From: Sulfurospirillum oryzae
GTDB taxonomy: Bacteria > Campylobacterota > Campylobacteria > Campylobacterales > Sulfurospirillaceae
Length of the DNA: 64,000 nucleotides
Assembly (NCBI RefSeq): GCF_025770725.1
Contig: NZ_JANZKZ010000002.1
Location: 800,600 to 864,599, forward strand
Direction of reading: 5' to 3'
The notes beneath the pieces are model-generated. The model worked only from the letters and a program-made list of their open reading frames with translations. It was not told the DNA's origin and did not search any database. Of this stretch, positions 45,334-53,401 are shown piece after piece. The position numbers were made by a program, and so were the translations under genes. Position 1 is the first letter of the stretch, and each line of letters starts with the position of its first letter.

Positions 45334-47286
45334 TTATAATGTGCATTTATCGTTTAAACGATACCCAACAATCCACCAACCAAGTACTACAATAATCGCA
45401 CCCAAAAAGCCATTGAATGTTAAAAGACAAAAAAGCCCCATGATGATGGCGATCATACCGAGCACATAGCTTCCACTAAGCACACTAAAGATGGCAACCA
45501 CAATGCCCGAAAGCCCTACGTAATTGAGATAAACCACTTTACCGAGAAGTGCTCTAAATTGACATACTGGAAGCAGAGGATCAGCAGCACACACCTCTAT
45601 CCACGACTCATTCACAAAGACACCCTCTTTCATCGCCACAAAGACAACTGCCGCGATAACAAGGATAAGAAGTGTTTTAAAAATTCCGCACAGTTTAGCA
45701 GAAGAAAGCCACAACGTTGAGCCAAAAACCAGCACTAAAACAACCCAATTCAGCGCAAAGTCATTGCGCGCACTCTCATGCAGTAAAACGGCTAAAGCAC
45801 AAATGAAAAGCGTCAAACCACTCACTTTTTCCATCAAACCATTGAGTTCTTGACGCTCTGTGGAAAAATAGATGACCGCATAGACAGTTGCAATGATACC
45901 CAGCGTTCCAACCTCAAAGTTAAGGTACCTTCCAGCAAACGCTAAAGAAAGTGCCATAACAAGCACCACGCTCACACTCAGAAGATGCAACACATCTTCC
46001 CAAAACGTTTCACTTTTAGGTTCACTCAGCGTTATAACACTCATAAATCGCGCCATAGAACCACGCATCTCTATCTCTTCGTCGATGAGAAAACGAACCA
46101 ATTTAAGCCATGAAATAAACGCGATGGTAAGGCATAAAATCGCCCAAGCGTACTCTAAATTGTTCCGAGAGACGATCCAGTAAGCATTGGCTTGCCACGT
46201 GAGTGCCACCGAGCCACCAAAGAGCGTTGCAAACCAATACGGCGCTTTTTTACACGAACATGTTGGCACACCCCAAAGCCAAATGAGCCCAACCAAACTC
46301 AGCAGAGAGCTGGCGATAAAAAGCCATAGGGCATTGGGGAAGTTAGAGACAAACCCATGCAGGATGTGCTTATCAGCCCTATCCGCATCAAACAGTCCCC
46401 AAAAACCGCCCACAGCACCTTCGCTCATGCGTTTCCACGGCTGGTCAAACGCTTCGATAAAATTGTACTTCCATCCACCCTCTTCTGCCATTTTGACAAA
46501 ACCGCGCGTGAAAATGGCTTGATTGACTGCACTTGGGTACGCACCTTCTCGCATACGCCCTTCGCTCGGCCATCCTGTCTCACCAATGACGATCTCTTTG
46601 TCAGGAATTTTTTGCTTCATCAGGTCGCGAATATTCCTTACATGTAAAAGCGCTTTGTCCACACTGATGGGCTTGTCTTCCCAGTACGGCAAGATGTGAA
46701 TGGTGACGCGATCCACTACAGGAGCGATCTCAGGATGCTTGTTCCAAAACTCCCACACATCTGCGTAGGTGATGACCATATCGGGAAGTGCTTGTTTCAC
46801 CTCGTGAATGTAAGCGACCAGTTGAGAAGCGCTCACATCGTTACGCAAAAGGGCTTCATTTCCCACCACAACGGTTTCGATGATGTCTTTGTTCTCTTTA
46901 GCCAGACGAATCGTCGTGTCGATCTCTTTTTTAGTCAAAGCCGCATCACTGCTCACCCAAGCACCAAGCCACAACTTCAGCCCATGTTTACGAGCAATCT
47001 CAGGTAACTCTTCCAGCCCAACGCTTGAATAAGAGCGAATACAACTCGTCATCGTCGCCAAATGCGCTAAGTCTTTATCCATTTGCTCCGCTGAAGGACG
47101 AAACCCTTTGGCAATGTTCATCGGCGACTCATCTTTACCAAACGGCGCGTAAGAGAGGCATTGCAGTTTAACGTTTGGATCTAACGTAATAAGGCTAGAA
47201 GAAGGCAAAGCCATCCAAAACCAAAAAAGTCCAAGCGACACAAACATCGCAATATAAAAAAGGATCATTTTAAACGTATGGTTCAT
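45334..47286 (-). CDS. GH17-like glucan-active membrane protein
   Basis: The roughly 650-residue protein has one N-terminal membrane helix, a GH17-type (beta/alpha)8 domain (about residues 40-315) with both acidic catalytic motifs, VVVGNEALLR (Glu144) and VIGETGWPSEG (Glu236), and then about ten membrane helices. The architecture resembles NdvC-type beta-glucan proteins that remodel beta-1,3/1,6-glucans at the inner membrane. No glycosyltransferase partner is nearby. I prefer the ATG at 47286, with GGAG 9 nt upstream, over the one at 47301. An inverted-repeat element begins only 19 bp upstream of that start. It belongs to the accessory stretch between alaS and gnnB. Confidence 0.8.
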   Translation of the reverse strand: MNHTFKMILFYIAMFVSLGLFWFWMALPSSSLITLDPNVKLQCLSYAPFGKDESPMNIAKGFRPSAEQMDKDLAHLATMTSCIRSYSSVGLEELPEIARKHGLKLWLGAWVSSDAALTKKEIDTTIRLAKENKDIIETVVVGNEALLRNDVSASQLVAYIHEVKQALPDMVITYADVWEFWNKHPEIAPVVDRVTIHILPYWEDKPISVDKALLHVRNIRDLMKQKIPDKEIVIGETGWPSEGRMREGAYPSAVNQAIFTRGFVKMAEEGGWKYNFIEAFDQPWKRMSEGAVGGFWGLFDADRADKHILHGFVSNFPNALWLFIASSLLSLVGLIWLWGVPTCSCKKAPYWFATLFGGSVALTWQANAYWIVSRNNLEYAWAILCLTIAFISWLKLVRFLIDEEIEMRGSMARFMSVITLSEPKSETFWEDVLHLLSVSVVLVMALSLAFAGRYLNFEVGTLGIIATVYAVIYFSTERQELNGLMEKVSGLTLFICALAVLLHESARNDFALNWVVLVLVFGSTLWLSSAKLCGIFKTLLILVIAAVVFVAMKEGVFVNESWIEVCAADPLLPVCQFRALLGKVVYLNYVGLSGIVVAIFSVLSGSYVLGMIAIIMGLFCLLTFNGFLGAIIVVLGWWIVGYRLNDKCTL

Positions 47287-47305
47287 ATAAGGGTACTCCA
47301 TTTAT

Positions 47306-47471
47306 TAGACTTCTTGCATAACCTTTGAGACATAAAGAGTTTGAACAGAGTGCGTTAATTTTTAAAACTCAAAATTGAGTCATAGCCAAAGCTATGGCGA
47401 TGTTTTTAGTTTTAAAAAGTGATGTGCTATGTCTCAACACTCTTGTTTCAATAGGTTATGCAAGAAGTCTA
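47306..47471. mobile_element. MITE-like inverted-repeat element, copy 2
   Basis: The 166-bp element is bounded by perfect 19-bp inverted repeats, TAGACTTCTTGCATAACCT at 47306-47324 and its complement at 47453-47471. A second 10-bp inverted pair (TTGAGACATA, 47325-47334; complement at 47428-47437) and the same nested central palindromes as copy 1 lie inside, so almost the whole element can fold on itself. It is in the same orientation as copy 1 and encodes nothing. It lies directly before the GH17 gene start. Confidence 0.8.
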
Positions 47472-47707
47472 TCAGTTGCGCGATTATACTAAAAATGGGT
47501 TTAAGGGTTTACATGTAAAGAAAGAAAGATAAAAATTAAGACGATTTGAAGTAACCTTTTATGCTTGTTATATTTTACATGTAACAAAATATTTTCAAAA
47601 GTTAAAAATTTAGCTCTTATCTCTAAGAATAAAAAAGGCTTGACATGGAGTTTAAAAAATATTTAACTTTTAAGATGCTGATTCAAGAATAAAAACAATT
47701 TAGCGAG
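47472..47707. other. AT-rich gap between the element and the deacetylase gene
   Basis: There is no supported ORF. It holds two iterated palindromes, a perfect copy at 47508-47519 and a one-mismatch copy at 47574-47585. As the GH17 gene is read leftwards, its promoter must lie here or within the inverted-repeat element. No clear terminator for the deacetylase gene is visible. Confidence 0.6.
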
Positions 47708-48826
47708 TCATTGTCCTATTTCTTTACAGTTTACCCACGACGTGATTTGATTGCGATGAAATATATCTAACTCTTCTATCACCTTTAGCGCTTTGGGATG
47801 AATGTCATGAAATAATATAATCCCTTTGCGATGTAAAAGCATAAGAGTTATAGTCCTATCTTGCACTTGTTTCGTCGTTAACTTTTGGTTCCAGTCTTGC
47901 GAATCAATATTCCACAGCATAACCTTATCCCCTAGATTCCAAAGTCTGTTGACCAGTTCTTGCTGGCGTTGACCATAGGGCGGTCTAAACCAGATATGAT
48001 TTTTGGATGTGCCTTGTAACTGATTGTCAGTAATCATACTGCGTGTTTTGTCATAGAATTCAGTCCAATTTTCGAGCTTCAGATGAGGTTTGTGCATATA
48101 GCCGTGGGAGCCGACACACATTCCTTCGTACAACTGTTTAAGATTATTTGTTCCATGTGTTTTTAATGCGCTTTCTAAATTTTCGCCCAATACAAAAAAC
48201 ATTCCATTGATATTGAGTTTGTGTAATTTATCGGCTACCAACGGTGTTTGTGAATATTTCGGACCATCATCGAAGGTTAGGAGGAATTGACCGTCCGAAT
48301 AGTCAAATCCCTGTACTTCTCGCTCATCAAGCGTGTCAATCTCAGAGGTAATTCTAGGAAAGAGTGCAGCTAAACGCACCTGCTCATAGAGGTAATACGA
48401 AAAAAAAGTTTGAGAAGCTGCATACCAAGGAAAAAGCATTTGATTTGACTTGTATTCTGCAGATAGAGTGGATAAGTCGTGCCAATTGCTGACATTTTGA
48501 CAAAGTTCTTGTTTATCGTTGCAACTTTTTTGAGCTTGTTTGAAATTATTGACTAAGTTATTTTGGGTAAATGTAAGCCATTTCGATACAGAAGCAAAAT
48601 TGATGTTTTTGATGGAGGTAAATTCTGTAATCGAGGTTATATCAGAAAGATTGATACTATTTATTTGGCGAACATAGCTGATAATTTCATGCCGTGACGC
48701 ATCGTCAAACGCGCTTTTTGAATGAATAGGATAAGGCCACAGGGCTCTATCAAATGTTGCTATTTTTTCTGGGCCATTGGCATAGCAAAAAATAGAAAAT
48801 AATAAAAACCAGGTAATAAATCGCAT
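47708..48826 (-). CDS. Secreted polysaccharide deacetylase
   Basis: The 372-residue protein has a signal peptide (MRFITWFLLFSIFCYA), a unique N-terminal half, and a NodB-homology domain (about 190-365). The catalytic motifs are complete: LLTFDDGPKYSQTP (Asp-Asp), VGSHGYMHKPHL (zinc His-x3-His) and WFRPPYGQRQQE, with LFHDIHPKAL near the end. It should act on an extracellular or periplasmic N-acetylated glycan. It is divergent from the YfaP/TPR gene and shares a compact promoter region with it. It is AT-rich by eye and carries no palindrome, consistent with recent gain. Confidence 0.87.
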   Translation of the reverse strand: MRFITWFLLFSIFCYANGPEKIATFDRALWPYPIHSKSAFDDASRHEIISYVRQINSINLSDITSITEFTSIKNINFASVSKWLTFTQNNLVNNFKQAQKSCNDKQELCQNVSNWHDLSTLSAEYKSNQMLFPWYAASQTFFSYYLYEQVRLAALFPRITSEIDTLDEREVQGFDYSDGQFLLTFDDGPKYSQTPLVADKLHKLNINGMFFVLGENLESALKTHGTNNLKQLYEGMCVGSHGYMHKPHLKLENWTEFYDKTRSMITDNQLQGTSKNHIWFRPPYGQRQQELVNRLWNLGDKVMLWNIDSQDWNQKLTTKQVQDRTITLMLLHRKGIILFHDIHPKALKVIEELDIFHRNQITSWVNCKEIGQ

Positions 48827-48846
48827 AGTATTCCTTTATGATTGTG

Positions 48847-48853
48847 TATAATA
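48847..48853. promoter_or_regulatory. Shared symmetric -10 element (GTATAATAC)
   Basis: TATAAT on the plus strand (48847-48852) overlaps TATTAT on the minus strand (48848-48853) within the nearly palindromic GTATAATAC. Each would give a short leader to its own gene, so one site may drive both divergent genes. Confidence 0.5.
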
Positions 48854-48879
48854 CAAAAAAAACACAAAAGGGGTTTATA

Positions 48880-50046
48880 GTGATTAAATTTTCTTCTCTT
48901 GTTTTATTATGTTCCTTGCTGAGTACAACTATGATAGCAGGTGAAATACAACTTTTATCTGCAGTAAAAAAAGATACTCCTATCACGAATGCGGAAGTTA
49001 TTTTTCAAAAAACAGGAGAGACATCTATTAAGATTACTTCTGATGAGCAAGGGAAGCTTTTTTATGAAGGTTTTGGGGGTATTGATTCGGAAGAGACAAT
49101 GATGATTATTAAAAAGCCAGGTTTTTCCACGTTGGTTGCAAAATGTCCTTGTAATGGGCTAACGTATGCATTGAGCCCCAATATGCAAAATCTGGATGGA
49201 ATTCGTGTTGTTTTGACGTGGGGGAAAAATCCGCCTGATTTAGATTCACATTTGGCATATCCTGGAAATAACATCTATTTTGATTCTAAAGTAGGAGTAC
49301 AAGCTAATCTAGACGTTGATAATATGACCGGATTCGGACCTGAAACGATTACTATTAATCAAAAACAAGCCGGTAAAAAATATCTCTATGCCGTGCATAA
49401 TTATTACAGTGGCATTAGTCCTGACTCTAATACGTTGGGTAACTCAGGTGCAACGGTCAATGTCTACATCGGTCAAACTTTGGTTCGTACCTATCATGCA
49501 ACGCCACAGAGTGTAGGCAATATCTGGCTCGTGTTTGGTATTGATGAGAATGGAGCATTTCAAGATATTAACAGCTATACAGGTACTACAAAGAATTCAG
49601 AAGGTGTCATCAGTATGATGCGTGAAATGGTTGGATCAGAGGCTTTTCATGTCGTAAGCAATGTTGATTCATCTCAGGCAAAAGCATTAAATCTTCAAGG
49701 TGAGCAACAATATCATCAGGGCCACATAGAGGACGCCATGTATTTGTTTCAAGAAGCAGTAAATCTCGCTTCCAATTACGGACAAGCGTATAGCAATCTT
49801 GGATTGACTTACCAAAAATTAGGACGCGAGGCAGAAGCATTGTGGGCAAACCGAAAAGCGATTGAACTGGCTAGTGGAAGCACTAAAAATACCGTACAGG
49901 CAAGTTCATTTTACAATATTGCCAAAATTTACGAAAACCGCTCCCAATGGCAAGATGCATTAAATAATTACCAAAAGGCACTTTCTAAAAAAGAGCATTC
50001 AGCTTATCGTCAAGGGATTGAAAGAATGCAGGCAAAATTGCAATAA
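48880..50046 (+). CDS. YfaP-like secreted protein with C-terminal TPRs
   Basis: The 388-residue protein begins with a signal peptide (MIKFSSLVLLCSLLSTTMIAG). A beta-rich domain (about 25-95) is followed by a YfaP/DUF2135-like domain with VVLTWGKNPPDLDSHLAYPG near residue 108 and VNVYIGQTLVRTYHA. Three tetratricopeptide repeats (about 270-388) complete it. YfaP-like proteins are linked to surface or von Willebrand-type adhesion clusters, but no function is established. I start it at GTG 48880, with AAAAGGGG upstream, rather than the ATG at 48838, because this gives a canonical signal peptide and leaves room for the promoter. Confidence 0.75.
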   Translation: MIKFSSLVLLCSLLSTTMIAGEIQLLSAVKKDTPITNAEVIFQKTGETSIKITSDEQGKLFYEGFGGIDSEETMMIIKKPGFSTLVAKCPCNGLTYALSPNMQNLDGIRVVLTWGKNPPDLDSHLAYPGNNIYFDSKVGVQANLDVDNMTGFGPETITINQKQAGKKYLYAVHNYYSGISPDSNTLGNSGATVNVYIGQTLVRTYHATPQSVGNIWLVFGIDENGAFQDINSYTGTTKNSEGVISMMREMVGSEAFHVVSNVDSSQAKALNLQGEQQYHQGHIEDAMYLFQEAVNLASNYGQAYSNLGLTYQKLGREAEALWANRKAIELASGSTKNTVQASSFYNIAKIYENRSQWQDALNNYQKALSKKEHSAYRQGIERMQAKLQ

Positions 50047-50081
50047 AGAGTTTTGTCTAAACGATCCAGAACAATACCAAA

Positions 50082-50125
50082 ACTCAGTTCAAGCCTCTAA
50101 TCTAAAAAGAAAAGAGGCCTGAGCT
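50082..50125 (+). terminator. Probable terminator after the YfaP/TPR gene
   Basis: CTCAG...GCCTCT pairs with AGAGGC-CTGAG around an A-rich loop, with a five-base bulge on the left arm, followed by CTAAACTTTTAACTTTTT. The rest of the 205-bp gap (50047-50251) shows only a possible -10 (TATAAC near 50219). Confidence 0.55.
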
Positions 50126-50251
50126 AAACTTTTAACTTTTTGGCTGCCAATTCAATATATAAATGCTTTAAAACACCCCATACTTTTTTCTCTCAAAACC
50201 TCACGGAATAGTTCTTGTATAACCTTTGCTATCACACATTAAAGGATATAC

Positions 50252-50812
50252 ATGTCGATTTTGCAGTTTATCAAAGAGAATAATTTAGCGTGGCAACCAT
50301 CATTTAACGGCGAGATCGGAAACGGACTCGTTGGTTACAGAGGCGCTTTAATCGTTGAAGAGGGAAAACAGCTCTCCCCTGATCGCATCTTGCCACCAAA
50401 AGTGCAAGCCAAACAAGTTTTATTGGTTTCAAACGACGACAGAGTCACTTTTTTTTCCGCTGAATTAGAGAGTATTTTGCATTTTGAAGCCTTTTTTGAG
50501 CGCTATAAAGCATTTTTTACCCCTGCAACATTGGTCGTGCTTTATGTCACCGATTTGGATAAAAACGGCACATTTACCTATGAAGGTGTCACTATTCATG
50601 CCTATTCGTTAGCAGAAAGTTCTGTGTGGAATGAACTGCTTGATCTCTCAGGACTCGACAAAAGTGAACTCAAAAAACTTGACAATAAAAAGAAAATCGA
50701 AGTGCTTTATGAAGGACTTTTAAAAGCAGACTGTACGGCAAAAACGATGAGTTTTGAAGAGGTACTCAGCCACAAAGGCGAGAGTTCCAAAAAAATTATG
50801 GGCGCTGTGTAA
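50252..50812 (+). CDS. Conserved-looking cytoplasmic protein, unknown function
   Basis: This 186-residue protein is not recognised. It is soluble, acidic to neutral, with no signal peptide or membrane segment. The first 120 residues alternate strands and helices (GALIVEEGKQLSPDRILPPK, QVLLVSNDDRVTFFSAELES, TLVVLYVTDLDKNGTFTYEG); the last 55 are charged and helical and contain one Cys. The start has AAAGGAT upstream. It is followed after 66 bp by a small zinc-binding ORF on the same strand. Confidence 0.7.
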   Translation: MSILQFIKENNLAWQPSFNGEIGNGLVGYRGALIVEEGKQLSPDRILPPKVQAKQVLLVSNDDRVTFFSAELESILHFEAFFERYKAFFTPATLVVLYVTDLDKNGTFTYEGVTIHAYSLAESSVWNELLDLSGLDKSELKKLDNKKKIEVLYEGLLKADCTAKTMSFEEVLSHKGESSKKIMGAV

Positions 50813-50878
50813 CCTCTCTTTTAAAGCATGCTCTGTTGGATTTCATGCTACACTCTTACATGTAAAAAAGGAGTGAGC

Positions 50879-51043
50879 ATGAAAATCAAAAAACTCTGTT
50901 CTCTTAAAAAAGATGACATTGAAAACTATGCAAAAAAGATCATCAAGATCGTCTCAAAACCAAAATTTATCTGCGAAAAATGCGCTCGTGTCGCTAAAGA
51001 TGAAAAGCACTTGTGCCATCCAACATCTCTTAAAAAGCTCTAA
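50879..51043 (+). CDS. Small protein with a Cys-rich zinc-binding motif
   Basis: This is a 54-residue basic protein. The N-terminal half is lysine-rich (KKLCSLKKDDIENYAKKIIK) and the C-terminal half has CEKCARVAKDEKHLCHP, a C-x2-C-x9-C-H arrangement likely to bind zinc. The ATG at 50879 has a strong AAGGAG at the right distance, which supports it as a real gene despite its size. A one-mismatch palindrome (50855) lies just upstream of the ribosome site. Its stop overlaps the convergent gene by 4 bp. Confidence 0.7.
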   Translation: MKIKKLCSLKKDDIENYAKKIIKIVSKPKFICEKCARVAKDEKHLCHPTSLKKL

Positions 51044-51519
51044 CGCACCAATCGCACCGCACCCATATACCCTTTCGTATGAGCATCCACACTTCCATCT
51101 ATATAATTGATCGTGTAAAAAAGTGTCGGTAGCACCTCATCGCCCTCAAGGTAAATGGAAGCACTTAGATAATTCGCACCCTCACCTGTGTCGTGAAGTT
51201 TTCCAAACAGTGTACTATTGAGCACAGGTGATTTACAGCGTTCATCCACCAAAGTTAAAAGCTCATCAATGCTCGGCATTCGCCAACCATTTCCCAACGA
51301 GTGAGCGCGCTTCTCAGCCTCTTTTCGTTTGATCAGTTCTATTTCGCCCACACACCCTTTGCCTTTTTGCCACTCCTGTCCTAGTGAACATCGACGCCAG
51401 ATCAAACCACTTTTTTTATCAACCACTTCGCCCTCTTTTGCGATCAATGTGGTGCTCTTAAACGAACACTCGGCCATTAAACTCAAAGTTGCTAAAAAGA
51501 GAAAGAGCAATCGTTTCAT
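51040..51519 (-). CDS. DUF1566 (Lcl-like) domain secreted protein
   Basis: The 159-residue protein has a signal peptide (MKRLLFLFLATLSLMA) and a DUF1566/Lcl-type domain: VVDKKSGLIWRRCSLGQEW near residue 33 and NGWRMPSIDELLTLVDERC near residue 77, with four conserved-looking cysteines likely paired. Such domains occur in secreted, lectin-like or collagen-binding proteins; the ligand here is unknown. The ATG overlaps the SDR gene stop (ATGA), so the two form an operon with the SDR first. Confidence 0.78.
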   Translation of the reverse strand: MKRLLFLFLATLSLMAECSFKSTTLIAKEGEVVDKKSGLIWRRCSLGQEWQKGKGCVGEIELIKRKEAEKRAHSLGNGWRMPSIDELLTLVDERCKSPVLNSTLFGKLHDTGEGANYLSASIYLEGDEVLPTLFYTINYIDGSVDAHTKGYMGAVRLVR

Positions 51520-52202
51520 GGATACACCATTTTTTTACTCACACCGCCATCGACCACAAAATCGCTCCCCGTGATAAAACCATCTTCTCGCTCCAATAAA
51601 AAGCTCACAACCTCAGCAACATCGCTTGGCTTCCCAACCCTACCACTCGCATGCCATGCCTTTTCTTCTACCGTTGCCACATAGCTTTCATCGGTATTGA
51701 TCCAACCAGGGCTGATGGAATTGACACTGACGTGACCTGAGAGCGACATAGAAAGCGCATGGGTTAAAGCGACTATGCCCCCTTTTGATGCAGAGTAAGG
51801 CTCAGTGCCAACTTCTGACATGTAAGCCCTTGTGGAAGCTATGTTAATGATATGCCCGTGATTTAAAAAGGATGCAAAGGATTGAGATAAAATATACGGA
51901 GCGGTAAGATTGACCGCAATGACTTTCTCCCAGTCCTGCAAATTCTGCTCAGTTAAGGGTTTATGGATAAAAATTCCTGCATTATTGATAAGTCCATACA
52001 ACATATTTATTTCATTTTTAATCTGGCTGATTGTCTTTTGAAGTTCTTGGGTATTGCTAAGATCACACGTGTAAAATCGCTCAAAAAAATGATGTGTTGG
52101 TGTCTCTTTATCGAGGGCAAAAACACGATACTCTTGACACAATTTTTCAGCAATCGCTTTACCGATACCATGCGATGCACCTGTCACTAAAACGGTTTTC
52201 AT
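51516..52202 (-). CDS. Short-chain dehydrogenase/reductase
   Basis: The 228-residue classical SDR has the cofactor motif TGASHGIGKAIAEKL near residue 7, NNAG at about residue 74 and the catalytic YSASKGG near residue 138, with the preceding Ser in NIASTRAYMSE. The C-terminal ITGSDFVVDGG is typical of NAD(P)-dependent oxidoreductases acting on sugars, steroids or alcohols. The substrate is unknown. It is divergent from gnnB, with 104 bp between. Confidence 0.88.
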   Translation of the reverse strand: MKTVLVTGASHGIGKAIAEKLCQEYRVFALDKETPTHHFFERFYTCDLSNTQELQKTISQIKNEINMLYGLINNAGIFIHKPLTEQNLQDWEKVIAVNLTAPYILSQSFASFLNHGHIINIASTRAYMSEVGTEPYSASKGGIVALTHALSMSLSGHVSVNSISPGWINTDESYVATVEEKAWHASGRVGKPSDVAEVVSFLLEREDGFITGSDFVVDGGVSKKMVYP

Positions 52203-52306
52203 AAATCACCTCCAAAACGCGTATAAAACAATAGCACACCAACACTTTATCCTCGCAAAAGAATGATTGGAGTAAAATACGCGATATTTTAACCAAAGGT
52301 GCGACT

Positions 52307-53398
52307 ATGCAAATCCCTTTTATCGACCTCAAAACGCAATATGAAACCTACAAAGAAGAGATAAACAAAGAAGTTTTAGATGTTTTAAGTTCAACTCAGT
52401 TTATCATGGGTCCACAAGTGACAAAACTTGAGGAAAATCTAGCAAAATACACAGGTGCAAAATACGCCTATGCATGTTCAAGCGGAACAGATGCTCTTTT
52501 AATCGCGCTTATGGCGATAGATGTACAACCTGATGATGAGATTATCACGACTCCATTTACGTTCATCGCAACGGCTGAGACTATCGCACTTTTAAAAGCA
52601 AAGCCTGTATTTGTTGACATCGATGAGACAACCTACAACATTGACCCAAAACTCATTGAAGCGAAAATCACCCCAAGAACCAAAGCGATTATGCCCGTTT
52701 CTCTTTACGGACAAACAGCAGATATGGACGCGATTAACACTATTGCTAAAAAACACAATTTAGTCGTTATAGAAGATGCATGCCAAAGTTTTGGAGCAGA
52801 GTACAAAGGCAAAAAATCATGTAACCTAAGCACCATCGGTTGTACCAGCTTCTTCCCATCAAAACCTCTTGGATGTTACGGTGATGGTGGAGCGATTTTT
52901 TGTAGCGATGAGGCACTAGCGGCTAAAATCAAATCTCTACTTAACCACGGACAAGGCAAGCGCTATGAACACAAATACATCGGTATCAACGGTAGACTCG
53001 ATGCGCTTCAAGCAGCTATCCTCAATGTCAAAATGAACCATTTTGAAGCAGAATGTAAAAAACGTATCGAAGTGGGTAACCGTTACAGCAAATTGCTTGA
53101 GGGTGCTGATGTCATCACCCCAAAAGTGATGGATGATCGCAACTCTATGTACGCACAGTATTCTATCCGCGTTAAAAATCGCGAGAGTGTCATGCAAAAG
53201 CTAAACGATGCGGGTGTACCAACAGCGGTTCACTACCCAATTCCACTTCATTTGCAAGAAGCTCTTTCATACCTTGGCTATAAAAAAGGTGATTTCCCTC
53301 TTAGTGAAAAAGTCGGAACAGAGATCATGAGCCTTCCAATGAGTCCATTTTTAACCACAGAACAACAAGATTTTGTTGTCAACGCAATTAAGGCATAA
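52307..53398 (+). CDS. gnnB: UDP-GlcNAc3-keto aminotransferase GnnB
   Basis: This 363-residue DegT/DnrJ/EryC1 aminotransferase has FIDLKTQYETY at the N terminus, SSGTDALLIALMAIDVQPDD near residue 60, IEDACQSFGAEYKGKKS near residue 155 and the PLP-lysine segment TSFFPSKPLGCYGDGGA near residue 182. With gnnA and hemH it reproduces the C. jejuni block hemH-gnnA-gnnB, where GnnA and GnnB make UDP-GlcNAc3N so that lipid A carries amide-linked acyl chains. A WbpE-like role in O-antigen sugars is the alternative; the order favours lipid A. Confidence 0.85.
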   Translation: MQIPFIDLKTQYETYKEEINKEVLDVLSSTQFIMGPQVTKLEENLAKYTGAKYAYACSSGTDALLIALMAIDVQPDDEIITTPFTFIATAETIALLKAKPVFVDIDETTYNIDPKLIEAKITPRTKAIMPVSLYGQTADMDAINTIAKKHNLVVIEDACQSFGAEYKGKKSCNLSTIGCTSFFPSKPLGCYGDGGAIFCSDEALAAKIKSLLNHGQGKRYEHKYIGINGRLDALQAAILNVKMNHFEAECKKRIEVGNRYSKLLEGADVITPKVMDDRNSMYAQYSIRVKNRESVMQKLNDAGVPTAVHYPIPLHLQEALSYLGYKKGDFPLSEKVGTEIMSLPMSPFLTTEQQDFVVNAIKA

Positions 53399-53401
53399 GT
53401 T

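Noticed and set aside
48838..48879. ATG at 48838 as the YfaP/TPR start
   Set aside because: It would put the shared -10 element inside the gene and destroy the signal peptide start; GTG 48880 has a better ribosome site.
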